Shown: piece after piece, positions 24,226 through 32,764 of the stretch | How positions within the stretch are numbered: position 1 is the stretch's first letter | Layout: each line of letters begins with the position of its first letter | Assembly: GCF_963667045.1 (NCBI RefSeq) | Contig: NZ_OY762934.1 | Location: forward strand, 4,284,501-4,348,500 | Direction: 5' to 3' | DNA: 64,000 nt | From: an uncultured Cohaesibacter sp. | Lineage (GTDB): Bacteria; Pseudomonadota; Alphaproteobacteria; Rhizobiales; Cohaesibacteraceae | Notes under the pieces: generated by a model | Databases searched by the model: none | The model's input: only the letters and a program-made list of their open reading frames with translations | What the model was told of the DNA's origin: nothing | Translations under genes and position numbers: made by a program

Positions 24226-25383
24226 TTACCGGACGATCAGCTCGATGGGCAGGCTGGAGAGTGATTCCGGCTCTGCTTCTGTCGTCAGATAGGTCTGGCC
24301 AAGCGTCATGGCGACATTCTGCTCGCTGTCCATGATGATCATGTGGGCAAACAGCGTCATGTGCGGGCAGATGGCAAATTCATTGCCCCGATAGATCAGC
24401 GGCCAATCCATCCAGTTGGGGGCAAAGCGGGCGCCGATGCTGTAGCCACAGGCGTTGAGGCGATGGGAGTGGGCTCCCATTTCATCGATCACCCGGGCGT
24501 GTTCATCGAAAATGTCGCCAATGACATGGCCCGGTCGCATGACCTTTTCCACTGCCAGCAGAGCTTCTCGGGCAATCTCGAACAGCTCCTGATGGCGGGC
24601 TGAGGGTTGGCCGATGACGAGGGTACGCATGGCCGGGGCGTGATAGTGGCGGAACACACCGGACCATTCCAGCGTCAACTGGTCCTGGGCATCGAGCGTG
24701 CGCCGGCCCGTCTTGTAGCGGCACAGCAGGGCGGATTCGGCAGAGCCGATGGTGAAATGGTTGGCCGGATAGTCGCCACCATGTTCCAGAATGACACCCT
24801 GCATGGTAGCCAGAATCTTGCCTTCGTCCGCACCGGCCTTGATCAGCGGCAGGGCCTCGTTGAAGGCGAGGTCCGTGAGTTCGCCTGCTCTGCGCACATA
24901 GGCGATTTCGGCGCCGGACTTGATGGCGCGCAATGGCGGAATGATGCGTGAGGCGTCTTCGGTGTCGGCGAAGGACTTGAGGGAATCATCAAGGGTCTTG
25001 GCGTCTTTGCCCGTCAGCCCGTGGGCGTCATACTCGATGCCGATGCGGCTGCCCAGCAGGTCCAGCTCCTCCAGCAGCCCGCGTAACTGCACGGCGGGGG
25101 AGGCTTTCTTCTTCTTGCGGTCAGCCCAGATATGAATCTCGTCGATGTTGGAGGTCAGCTTGGCCTGACGCACATCGGCCGAGCGCGTCAACAGGTCCGT
25201 GCTGCCATCCTTGCGCAGCACCAGACACTGGAACAGGTTGAAGCCAGTGGTGTCGTAGCCGGTCAACCAATACATGGTTTCCTGCGCAAAGATCAGCATG
25301 GCATCCAGCTTGCGGTCAGCCATTTTCGCCAGAAGTGCGGCCTTGCGGCTTTTGAATTCATCCGTTGAAAAGTGTAGCGCCAT
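24226..25383 (-). CDS. M24-family (Xaa-Pro peptidase/creatinase-fold) protein lacking canonical metal ligands
   Basis: The 385-residue protein has the creatinase N-terminal domain (about 1-140, with FAQETMYWLTGYDTTGF) and a pita-bread C-terminal domain. In metal-dependent M24 peptidases two aspartates, a histidine and two glutamates bind two metals; here the strand reads LTLEWSGVFRHYHAPAMRT, with E and H where the aspartates are expected, and HRLNACGYSIG in place of the GHGIG-type segment. It may therefore be a creatinase-like hydrolase that works without metals, not an aminopeptidase. The ATG at 25383 has GAGGAG six bases upstream, so I prefer it to the longer frame from 25434. It follows pgeF. 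Confidence 0.85.
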   Translation of the reverse strand: MALHFSTDEFKSRKAALLAKMADRKLDAMLIFAQETMYWLTGYDTTGFNLFQCLVLRKDGSTDLLTRSADVRQAKLTSNIDEIHIWADRKKKKASPAVQLRGLLEELDLLGSRIGIEYDAHGLTGKDAKTLDDSLKSFADTEDASRIIPPLRAIKSGAEIAYVRRAGELTDLAFNEALPLIKAGADEGKILATMQGVILEHGGDYPANHFTIGSAESALLCRYKTGRRTLDAQDQLTLEWSGVFRHYHAPAMRTLVIGQPSARHQELFEIAREALLAVEKVMRPGHVIGDIFDEHARVIDEMGAHSHRLNACGYSIGARFAPNWMDWPLIYRGNEFAICPHMTLFAHMIIMDSEQNVAMTLGQTYLTTEAEPESLSSLPIELIVR

Positions 25384-25430
25384 CAGAAGCTCCTCGGTTG
25401 GCTGATTTCGTGCCCGGCAGACGTTAGATG

Positions 25431-26198
25431 TCAAACAAGCGCTATGGCCGAAATCAGGCGGCCATAGTCGGGTTCATTGCGATGGGTGGTGCGGCGATAG
25501 CTGAAGAACATTTCCTCTTCGCCATAGGTGCAGCGGTCAAGATTGATCGCAGTGCCAACGCCCCCCTCCTGCAATCTGGATAGAATGAAGGCTGGCAGAT
25601 CGAACTGCACATGTCCATCCCTTTTGCCTGCGCTGAAAAAGCGCTGCCAGTCGGGGGTTCGCTCGGTGAAGCGATCCATGAAGCCCTGATCGACCTCGTA
25701 ATTGTCCCGCGAGATGGTCGGGCCGAGGACCGCTGTGACGGCTTCACGGCGTGCGCCAAGGCTGCACATCTTCTCAAGCGTTGCCTCGATGACCCCTTCA
25801 AAGGCGCCGCGCCAGCCAGCATGGGCAGCCGCAATGACACCGGCTTCCCTGTCGGCAAACAGGATCGGGCCGCAATCGGCGGTGAGGATGGCGACGGCGA
25901 GATTCGGGGTGTTCGTGACGAGGGCGTCCACCTTGGGCACTTCCCCTTCAGCAAAGGGCGCGTCGATGATCAGAGCGGTCGGGGAATGCACCTGATAGGC
26001 GGTGACCAGCCTTGGCGCATCCACTCCCAGACTTGCGGCGATCAACGCCCGGTTGTTGCGCACCTGCTCGCGGTCATCGCCGGATCCGAAGCCGCAGTTG
26101 AGGCTGTGGTAGGTCTTGTCCGAGGTGCCACCCCTGCGCGTGAAGAAGCCGTGCTCTATCCCGTCCGGTGTTTGAAGTGACGGATGTTGAATGCGCAT
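25431..26198 (-). CDS. pgeF: Peptidoglycan editing factor PgeF (YfiH, laccase-domain family)
   Basis: The 255-residue cytoplasmic protein belongs to the former polyphenol-oxidase/YfiH family, now known to hydrolyse wrongly incorporated residues in peptidoglycan precursors. The zinc-site motifs are present: YQVHS, ILTADCGPILFAD and AAAHAGWRGAFEGV. The N-terminal HGFFTRRGGTS is typical. The ATG at 26198 fits the family start; a TTG at 26240 is possible but would add a leader that others lack. It lies between the MidA-type methyltransferase and the M24 gene. Confidence 0.93.
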   Translation of the reverse strand: MRIQHPSLQTPDGIEHGFFTRRGGTSDKTYHSLNCGFGSGDDREQVRNNRALIAASLGVDAPRLVTAYQVHSPTALIIDAPFAEGEVPKVDALVTNTPNLAVAILTADCGPILFADREAGVIAAAHAGWRGAFEGVIEATLEKMCSLGARREAVTAVLGPTISRDNYEVDQGFMDRFTERTPDWQRFFSAGKRDGHVQFDLPAFILSRLQEGGVGTAINLDRCTYGEEEMFFSYRRTTHRNEPDYGRLISAIALV

Positions 26199-26332
26199 GC
26201 TGTCTCTCGTTTCAATGCCGGTTCTGTGCCTGCTGCACAAAGTCTGACCAAAGACTCTTTGGCTTTGCCTTTGAAGTCAACAGGAAAAAGGGTCGGGTGA
26301 GTCACCCTGTCACATGAAAATGGGGCAGGGCG

Positions 26333-27472
26333 TCAATCGGTTGCAAGGGGAGGCAGGGGAAGGCCTGTGGGCATCAGGGCGAGGCATTTGAACAGCTTGC
26401 CCATGTGATCGGGCCCGGCCAGGCGCTCAACGGCGTCCTGCAATTGCTCCTGCATTTCCGGGCTTTGTCCCGCACCCAGTTGCCCGGCTCGCTGCAGCAG
26501 GCCCATGGCTATGAGAAAGTCCCCTTGAGGCATGATGGCAGGTACGGTGAGGCCGGATGTGGGGCGTCCGGCCAGTTCCGCAAGGGCAGAGCGGCGTAAG
26601 GCGTCGAAATTGACGTGGGCCGTCAGATCCTGCCTGCCTGGAGCGCGGAGTGGATCGGCATGGGCATGGTGGCTCATGGCCTGGAAGGTGTCGCCATAGC
26701 CGGGCTCGGCATAGCCGTAATCAAAGAACAGCGCTGCGCCGCCATGGGTGCCAAGATGGCCAGCGATGGAGGCCATGATGGCTTCGCTGGCGGGGGAGCG
26801 CTCAAGGATCGCCCCCGGTTCAGGGGCCGGGGTGTTGGCGGTCCCGGGTCCCCTGTCTGGCGATGGGGCAGACAGGGCGCGGACTGGTCCGATGCCGAAG
26901 GTCAGGGCGCCGCGCACGTCAAGGCCGATGACCCGTTCATGCCAGCGCCCTTCGGAAAAGACCCACTGGTGGATGGGCAGGCAGTCGAAAAACTCGTTGC
27001 CGATGATGAACAGCGGCGCGGCAGGCAGGGTGTCCAGCGTTTCATGCCAGCTCTTGGTCTGCTGAAACCCCGAAAGGGTCACCTCCTGTTCGGCTCTGAG
27101 CGTGGGGCTGATGTCCACCAGATGGATGTGCAATGCAGCCGCCGCTTCCGGATCTTGACAGATCGCCCGCAGCATGTCGTTCATCAGGGTGCCGCGACCG
27201 GGGCCTAGCTCCACAAGGTGGAAGGGCATGGGGCGTCCTGACAGCTGCCAGACGGCGCGCATCCAGATGCCGATGAGTTCGCCAAACAGCTGGCTGATTT
27301 CCGGTGCCGTGATGAAATCGCCCTTGGCCCCGATTGGCCGGTGGGCGGTGTAATAGCCGTCCTGCGGATCGGCAAGACACAGGCTCATATAGTCGGCAAG
27401 GCTCATCGGGCCGGTTGCTGCAATCATCTGCCGGATGCGTTGCTCAAGAGAAGGGCGGGCTGGGTCAACCAT
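26333..27472 (-). CDS. Class I SAM-dependent methyltransferase, MidA/NDUFAF7 family (DUF185)
   Basis: The 379-residue protein is related to mitochondrial NDUFAF7, which methylates an arginine of a complex I subunit during assembly. The SAM motif VELGPGRGTLMNDMLRA and the N-terminal MSLADYMSLCLADPQDGYYTAHRPIGAKGDFITAPEISQLFG region are diagnostic, and NEFFDCLPIHQWV is conserved. It overlaps lgt by eight bases and is translationally coupled to it. In this bacterium the target is probably NuoD, by analogy only. Confidence 0.93.
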   Translation of the reverse strand: MVDPARPSLEQRIRQMIAATGPMSLADYMSLCLADPQDGYYTAHRPIGAKGDFITAPEISQLFGELIGIWMRAVWQLSGRPMPFHLVELGPGRGTLMNDMLRAICQDPEAAAALHIHLVDISPTLRAEQEVTLSGFQQTKSWHETLDTLPAAPLFIIGNEFFDCLPIHQWVFSEGRWHERVIGLDVRGALTFGIGPVRALSAPSPDRGPGTANTPAPEPGAILERSPASEAIMASIAGHLGTHGGAALFFDYGYAEPGYGDTFQAMSHHAHADPLRAPGRQDLTAHVNFDALRRSALAELAGRPTSGLTVPAIMPQGDFLIAMGLLQRAGQLGAGQSPEMQEQLQDAVERLAGPDHMGKLFKCLALMPTGLPLPPLATD

Positions 27473-28289
27473 CGGCTTTCTTCACCTGTGCGTGGATGAT
27501 CATCGCAAGGCCAGCAAGAATCATCGGTACCGAAAGCCACATGCCCATGGTCGTGCCAAGGCTGAAATAACCCAACTGGCTGTCGGGCACGCGCACCAGT
27601 TCGACCAGCGTGCGGAAGACGGCGTAGAGAATGGCGAAGGTGCCGGCGATGGTGCCCGGCTTCTTCAGTGCGCCCGTGGTGTGGCTGAGCTGCCGCAACA
27701 GGATGAACAGCACGAGGCCTTCCAGTGCGGCTTCATAAAGCTGGCTCGGGTGGCGCGGTTCGGGGCCGCCATTGGGAAAGACAACCCCCCAAGGCAGGCT
27801 GGTCGGAAGGCCCCAGAGCTCGGAATTGATGAAATTGGCAATGCGGCCGAAGAACAGGCCGATGGGCGCGGCCATGGCGACAAGATCGAACATCGACAGC
27901 AGCGAAATGCCTCGGGCGCGGGCAAACAGGATCATTGCCACTGTCACCCCCAGAAAGCCACCGTGGAAGGACATGCCACCGGTCCACAGCGCCAGGATCT
28001 GCGCCGGATGCTGCAGATAGACATCGAGATTGTAGAACAGCACATAGCCCAGGCGTCCCCCCAGAATGATGCCGATGGTGGCCCAGAAGACGAAATCATC
28101 AAGCTGTATCGCCGTTAGCGGGCTCTGAGCGCCGGGCCACAGGGCCTCCTTGCCAGCAAGGCGCTTGGTGTAGATCCATGCCAGCAGAATACCGACGATA
28201 TAGGCGATGGCGTACCAGTGGATCTGCACTGGCCCGAGGGAAATTAGCACAGGGTCTATCATGGGGAAGGGAATGGCCAGAAATGTCAC
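27465..28289 (-). CDS. lgt: Prolipoprotein diacylglyceryl transferase
   Basis: Lgt moves a diacylglyceryl group from phosphatidylglycerol to the lipobox cysteine of prolipoproteins at the inner membrane. The 274-residue polytopic protein has the family signature GRIANFINSELWG and the essential SFHGGFLG region, with seven predicted membrane segments. It is the first gene of a group that continues with the MidA-type methyltransferase, pgeF and the M24 protein. It is divergent from ubiK. Confidence 0.97.
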   Translation of the reverse strand: MTFLAIPFPMIDPVLISLGPVQIHWYAIAYIVGILLAWIYTKRLAGKEALWPGAQSPLTAIQLDDFVFWATIGIILGGRLGYVLFYNLDVYLQHPAQILALWTGGMSFHGGFLGVTVAMILFARARGISLLSMFDLVAMAAPIGLFFGRIANFINSELWGLPTSLPWGVVFPNGGPEPRHPSQLYEAALEGLVLFILLRQLSHTTGALKKPGTIAGTFAILYAVFRTLVELVRVPDSQLGYFSLGTTMGMWLSVPMILAGLAMIIHAQVKKADG

Positions 28290-28480
28290 TGTGCTACCTT
28301 TATGATTTGATCGATCAGTCTCGATTTGTTGGTTTATCGACTGTCTGTCAAGGGAAACCGCAAATATTCATTGTGAAATGAGCGAAGGGCATTATATCTG
28401 GAGTTAAAGACAGATCTAAGGCAGGAAGGTTGCAACTCCGCACCATGTGGGGATTGCCGCGTCTAGCGAGGAAAAGTGGT

Positions 28481-28774
28481 ATGACACAGACGAACAATCG
28501 GATTTTTGATGAATTCGCCAAATTGATGAATGATGCCGCTGGTGTCGCCCAAGGGGTGCGCGATGAGGCGGAGACCGCGATTCGTGCCCAGCTCGAACGG
28601 TTCATGGGCGATATGGATCTGGTGACCCGCGACGAGTTCGAGGCGGTCAAGGCAATGGCTGTTGCCGCTCGCGATGAAAATGACAGATTGTCTGCCCGCA
28701 TCGCCGTTTTGGAAGAAAAGCTCGGTGTGATGGATGATCTTGCTTCCATCGACGGGGTCGATGATGTCGAATAG
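28481..28774 (+). CDS. ubiK: Ubiquinone biosynthesis accessory factor UbiK (BMFP domain)
   Basis: This 97-residue, all-helical protein matches the BMFP/UbiK family: FDEFAKLMNDAAGVAQGVRDEAE, an amphipathic helix, then a C-terminal coiled coil (about residues 50-90: EFEAVKAMAVAARDENDRL). UbiK helps the aerobic ubiquinone hydroxylation complex and has membrane-fusing activity. The ATG at 28481 has GAGGA eight bases upstream; the frame is open further back to 28430 without a ribosome site. It is divergent from lgt, as in many alphaproteobacteria. Confidence 0.9.
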   Translation: MTQTNNRIFDEFAKLMNDAAGVAQGVRDEAETAIRAQLERFMGDMDLVTRDEFEAVKAMAVAARDENDRLSARIAVLEEKLGVMDDLASIDGVDDVE

Positions 28775-28836
28775 GCGCGCCTGAGCGACAGTGAGGGACA
28801 CTTGAGCAACGCAGTTGCGAATTTTCGGATCGTTGG

Positions 28837-28870
28837 GAAAGCCTGCCGGTGGATCGGCGGGCTTTCTTTA
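28837..28870 (+). terminator. Rho-independent terminator of ubiK
   Basis: AAAGCCTGCCG pairs with CGGCGGGCTTT (one wobble pair) and is followed by a T-rich stretch. Confidence 0.8.
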
Positions 28871-28986
28871 TTTGCGCCGCGCTTTTGGCAACAGAAGGTT
28901 TGAAAATGTCGGCCACCTGTGGCACTCAGGAGAGATGAGGGGCCTGTGCGGTCAGGCTCGACTATGTATTTGATGGAATAGACACA

Positions 28987-29808
28987 ATGAATATGAGTGA
29001 TTTGTCCTTGGTTCTGGTCGGTGCTGGCAAGATGGGTGGCGCGATGCTGACCGGCTGGCTGGGCATGGGGTTGGACCCCAAGCATGTGACAGTGATTGAT
29101 CCGGGCCAACCCGATGACATGAAAGCGCTGTCAGACAAGACCGGCTTTTCCTTTCTGACCTCGCCTGAAGGTGTCACAAAGGCGGACATTCTGGTGATCG
29201 CGGTCAAGCCGCAGATGATGGACAAGGTGCTGCCCGGTCTCGTCGGCCTTGTTGGTGAAAAGACCGTGCTGGTATCGATTGCCGCCGGTACGCCGATCGC
29301 CACCTTCCGTTCCTACCTCGGTGCAGACCTGCATGTGGTTCGGGCCATGCCGAACACACCGGCGCAGGTTGGCCGCGGCATGATTGCCGCCTTCGCGTCC
29401 GAGGGGATCGAGGCCGATGTGCTCGGAACCATCGCTACGCTGCTGTCTTCCACGGGCAAGTTCACCTGGGTTGGTTCGGAAGCGCTGATTGATGCCGTCA
29501 CCGCTGTTTCCGGTTCCGGCCCTGCATATGTTTTCTATATGGTGGAAGCGCTGGCCAAAGCCGGTGAGGCGCTCGGTCTTGATGCGGAAGCTGCCGATCT
29601 TCTGGCCCGCCAGACCATTGTCGGGGCCGGGGAACTGCTCAACCAGTCGCCGCTGCCTGCTTCGACCCTCAGGGAGAATGTTACCTCGCCAGCCGGTACC
29701 ACTGCGGCTGCCCTTGCCGTTTTGATGGCCGATGAAGGTGGGCTTGGCGACCTGATGGCAAAGGCGACCGTTGCCGCGCGTGACCGGTCCATCGCGCTGT
29801 CGAAATAG
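28987..29808 (+). CDS. proC: Pyrroline-5-carboxylate reductase
   Basis: ProC performs the last step of proline synthesis, reducing 1-pyrroline-5-carboxylate with NAD(P)H. The 273-residue length is normal. The Rossmann motif LVGAGKMGGAML is at the N terminus, RAMPNTPAQVGRGM lies in the middle and the C-terminal VTSPAGTTAAALAVL is the ProC signature. An internal ATG at residue 3 is also possible as start. A very stable hairpin lies ten bases after the stop. Confidence 0.97.
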   Translation: MNMSDLSLVLVGAGKMGGAMLTGWLGMGLDPKHVTVIDPGQPDDMKALSDKTGFSFLTSPEGVTKADILVIAVKPQMMDKVLPGLVGLVGEKTVLVSIAAGTPIATFRSYLGADLHVVRAMPNTPAQVGRGMIAAFASEGIEADVLGTIATLLSSTGKFTWVGSEALIDAVTAVSGSGPAYVFYMVEALAKAGEALGLDAEAADLLARQTIVGAGELLNQSPLPASTLRENVTSPAGTTAAALAVLMADEGGLGDLMAKATVAARDRSIALSK

Positions 29809-29818
29809 CAAAATCTTT

Positions 29819-29867
29819 CCCCCTGTGTGCGTCTGTGGCATTGGCGCCGCAGACGCACACAGGGGGG
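29819..29867. repeat. Very stable 17-bp perfect inverted repeat after proC
   Basis: CCCCCTGTGTGCGTCTG (29819-29835) is the exact inverse of CAGACGCACACAGGGGG (29850-29866), with a 14-base loop. No T run follows on either strand, so it is not a classic intrinsic terminator. It may block RNA decay or be a protein site. Confidence 0.75.
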
Positions 29868-30079
29868 TATAAGTCACGGCTTGTTGAACATGCTTGACAT
29901 TTTCCTTTTTGAGCCACATTTGCAAGATATGGTATAACCATCGTGTCGGTAGATCGTGCATCCGATCGGCAATCAGTCAGGGCGCGGAAGCGCTTTTTGC
30001 CTTCGGGTTGGTCTTCGACACTGCTTGCGACGTAAGACTATAAGTAGTCAGGTTTTGGGCTAATCGGAGGGAGAAGAGC

Positions 30080-30796
30080 ATGGATCACAATCCGGAAATC
30101 AGACTGCAGCTGTTTGACCAGTTTTCTCAGACGGTGATCGCCGAGGGCTGGCGCAGCGTATCCTGCGCAGACATTGCGACAAGGGCCAATATTGATATCA
30201 AGTTGGCTTTTCTGGAATATCGCGACCGCTTTGCCTATGTCTCCGATCTGGTTCGGCGCATTGATGCCGCCATGCTGGAAGCCTTTGACCCGGATATGGG
30301 CGAGGAACCGGCCCGCGAGCGGCTGTTCGATGTCATCATGGCGCGCTTTGATGCCATGCAGGACCACCGGGAGCTCATTCTGGCGCTCAACAAGGCGGCT
30401 CGATATGATCCGATGTTGACCTTGCACCTGCTTGCCCTGTCCCGCCTGACCGGGGAATGGTTCCTCGATATCTCGCGGATTTCGCCTGCCGGCTTCTCCG
30501 GCATGGCGCGCAGCAAGGGGGCACTGCTGGCCTATGCCAGAGCCTTCACCGTATGGATGGACGATGACAGCGCCGACCTTGCCAAGACAATGGCGACGCT
30601 GGACAAGTTCCTCAAACGGGGCGAGAAGGCGCTGCGCCGGGCAGAGAGGATTGCCTGCATCCTGCCGCGTATCGGGAAACGCTGCCGCTCGACCAGAGAC
30701 CGCGGCAAGGGATCCGAGAAGGCCACTCAGGACAGCTCCGTTGTCAGCGAGGGGCCGTCTGTGGACGATGGGTCCATGGCACCGATGCCGTCTTGA
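30080..30796 (+). CDS. COQ9/TetR-like regulator protein
   Basis: The 238-residue helical protein has a degenerate TetR-type helix-turn-helix at the N terminus (GWRSVSCADIATRANIDIKLAFLEYRDRFAYVSDLV) followed by a helical domain similar to the COQ9 family, whose mitochondrial member binds lipids and helps ubiquinone synthesis. The last 45 residues are polar, basic then serine-rich. The ATG at 30080 has a GGAGGGAG site. It sits between proC and the csaA-like gene, 52 bp before the latter. Whether it binds DNA or lipid cannot be settled from sequence. Confidence 0.8.
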   Translation: MDHNPEIRLQLFDQFSQTVIAEGWRSVSCADIATRANIDIKLAFLEYRDRFAYVSDLVRRIDAAMLEAFDPDMGEEPARERLFDVIMARFDAMQDHRELILALNKAARYDPMLTLHLLALSRLTGEWFLDISRISPAGFSGMARSKGALLAYARAFTVWMDDDSADLAKTMATLDKFLKRGEKALRRAERIACILPRIGKRCRSTRDRGKGSEKATQDSSVVSEGPSVDDGSMAPMPS

Positions 30797-30848
30797 TCTT
30801 GCTTGCTTCGTCCCCGATCATGCCCCTTCTTGATCAGAAGGATTGATG

Positions 30849-31199
30849 ATGACGAAGAAAGCTGCCGAAATTGCATTTGATGAATTCATGAAAGTCGATA
30901 TCCGGGTTGGTACGGTCATCGAGGCGGAGGTGTTTGCCCAAGCGCGCAAGCCTGCCTACAAGATGAAGATCGACTTCGGTGACGAGATCGGCATCAAGAA
31001 GAGTTCCGCCCAGATCACCGTGCATTACACGCCTGAAGAGTTGATCGGGCGCAAGGTGATGGGCGTTGTGAATTTTCCTCCCCGACAGATCGGCCCGTTC
31101 ATGTCCGAGGTTCTGACCCTTGGCTATGAAGACGAGAATGGCGCAGTCGTGCTGGCTGGCGTTGACAAGCCGGTGCCCAACGGCTCGCGTCTCTGCTGA
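30849..31199 (+). CDS. csaA: tRNA-binding EMAP/OB-fold protein (CsaA-like chaperone)
   Basis: The 116-residue protein is a single OB-fold of the CsaA type. It starts [20 protein letters not shown] and contains [39 protein letters not shown], the family core. CsaA proteins form dimers, resemble the tRNA-binding domain of methionyl- and phenylalanyl-tRNA synthetases, and have chaperone activity in secretion in Bacillus. The ATG at 30849 lies six bases after AGAAGGA; ATG 30846 is too close. Confidence 0.92.
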   Translation: MTKKAAEIAFDEFMKVDIRVGTVIEAEVFAQARKPAYKMKIDFGDEIGIKKSSAQITVHYTPEELIGRKVMGVVNFPPRQIGPFMSEVLTLGYEDENGAVVLAGVDKPVPNGSRLC

Positions 31200-31223
31200 G
31201 AGCGGCCCGCAAACAGGGGAGCC

Positions 31224-32726
31224 TCATGTCGGGAGGCGCAATGTGGCTCTCAGGCCACCAAGTGGGCTTCGGCTGAGCTTGAGGTCGCCGCCATGGGCCC
31301 GGGCAATATCGCGGGCAATCGCCAACCCCAGACCGGTGTTCGGGGTGTTCTGGTTGCGGGCGGTATCAAGCCGGTAGAAGGGACGGAAGACGGTTTCCAG
31401 CTCTTCCTCGGGGATGCCCGGTCCATTGTCGTCTATCTGCACCAGCCACCAGTTGCCGAGCCGTTCTGATGACAATTGGACCGTATCTGCGTAGCGGGTG
31501 GCGTTGCTGAGCAGATTGTGCAGACAGCGCTTGATGGTCTGGGGGCGGATTTCAACATTCCTGCCGCCCGTGTGCTCGATGGTCAGCGCATGCCCTGACC
31601 GTTCGACATCGAACTTCAATTCGTCGAGCAATTGCGGGATCTCGATCACTTCCGCCTTTTCCGAGGCAGAGCCGCGGGCAAAGGCCAGATAGTCTTCCAG
31701 CATCATTTGCATTTCATCGACATCCCGCTGCATTTCCGTCACTTCCGGACTGTCATCCAGAATGGCCAGTTGCAGTTTGAAGCGGGTGAGGATGGTGCGC
31801 AGATCATGGCTGACACCGGCCAGCATGATGGTGCGCTGTTCGATCTGGCGCTCGATGCGGCGTTTCATCTCAAGAAAGGCATGGGCGGCCTGCCGCACTT
31901 CGCGGGCACCGGACGGGCGGAAGCTGCCTGCTTCCTGCCCCTTGCCGAACCGTTCGGCGGCTCGTGCCAGCCGCTGGATTGGCCGGATCTGGTTGCGCAG
32001 GAAGAGAATGGCGACAATCAGCAGGACGAGCGATGTGCCTGCCATCCAGACCAGAAAGATATGGGAATTGGAGGCATAGGCCTGGGACCTGCGGGTAAAG
32101 ACACGCAGGACCTTGTTGTCCAGCTTGATGCGGATTTCGATGATGTTGGACCGGCCCACCGTATCGATCCAGAAGGGTTTGCCGATCTGGGTTGTGATAT
32201 GCTGCGAGAGGGCGTGGTCGAGCAGGTTGAAGAAGGGTTTCGGCCCCGGAGGTGGCAGTGGCGTATCGGGCAGGACCGAGATGTTGAGGCTGAGCTTGTC
32301 CTGCGCCAGCTTGATCAGCTTGTTGTAGTCTTCATCCTGCGGATAGGTTTCCAGAATGGCGATGATGGCGGCGATGTCCTGCGTGACAGCGGCCGAGAGC
32401 CGGTCTGTGACCGTCTGCCAGTGGCGCTCCATGAAGACGAAGGCCAGTACCGACTGCAGGATGACCATCGGGGCGACGATGATGATCAACGAGCGGGCGA
32501 ACAGCCCCTTGGGCATGGCGCGTGCCAGAAGGCGGGCGCCCTTGCGATAACCTGCATAGAGCAGCTTGAACGGCAAGACGATCTTCAGGATCACGCGCCG
32601 CCAGATCGGCTTGTCTCTGCTATCCGGATCAAATGGGCCATCCTGATCATTCCGCCGATCCGGCTTGTCCGATCTTTCCTGCTGCTGTTGCCCCTCGTTC
32701 ATCGCTTGCTGGCCTTTGGCTTTCAT
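31224..32726 (-). CDS. EnvZ-type sensor histidine kinase
   Basis: This 500-residue membrane kinase has a polar, basic N-terminal arm of about 75 residues, a first membrane helix (about 78-98), a periplasmic region with the PPPGPKPFF loop, a second helix (about 221-243), a HAMP domain with NQIRPIQRLARAAERFGKG, a HisKA H-box MLAGVSHDLRTILTRF with H307 as phosphorylation site, and a HATPase domain ending GLGLAIARDIARAHGG. The structure matches EnvZ. It is downstream of the response regulator and the MarR gene on the - strand. The long N-terminal arm is unusual; a start at the second methionine (residue 9) is possible. Confidence 0.94.
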   Translation of the reverse strand: MKAKGQQAMNEGQQQQERSDKPDRRNDQDGPFDPDSRDKPIWRRVILKIVLPFKLLYAGYRKGARLLARAMPKGLFARSLIIIVAPMVILQSVLAFVFMERHWQTVTDRLSAAVTQDIAAIIAILETYPQDEDYNKLIKLAQDKLSLNISVLPDTPLPPPGPKPFFNLLDHALSQHITTQIGKPFWIDTVGRSNIIEIRIKLDNKVLRVFTRRSQAYASNSHIFLVWMAGTSLVLLIVAILFLRNQIRPIQRLARAAERFGKGQEAGSFRPSGAREVRQAAHAFLEMKRRIERQIEQRTIMLAGVSHDLRTILTRFKLQLAILDDSPEVTEMQRDVDEMQMMLEDYLAFARGSASEKAEVIEIPQLLDELKFDVERSGHALTIEHTGGRNVEIRPQTIKRCLHNLLSNATRYADTVQLSSERLGNWWLVQIDDNGPGIPEEELETVFRPFYRLDTARNQNTPNTGLGLAIARDIARAHGGDLKLSRSPLGGLRATLRLPT

Positions 32727-32764
32727 CTGCTCATTTTACCGCTCATCCACCTTGCGCTTGTGGC

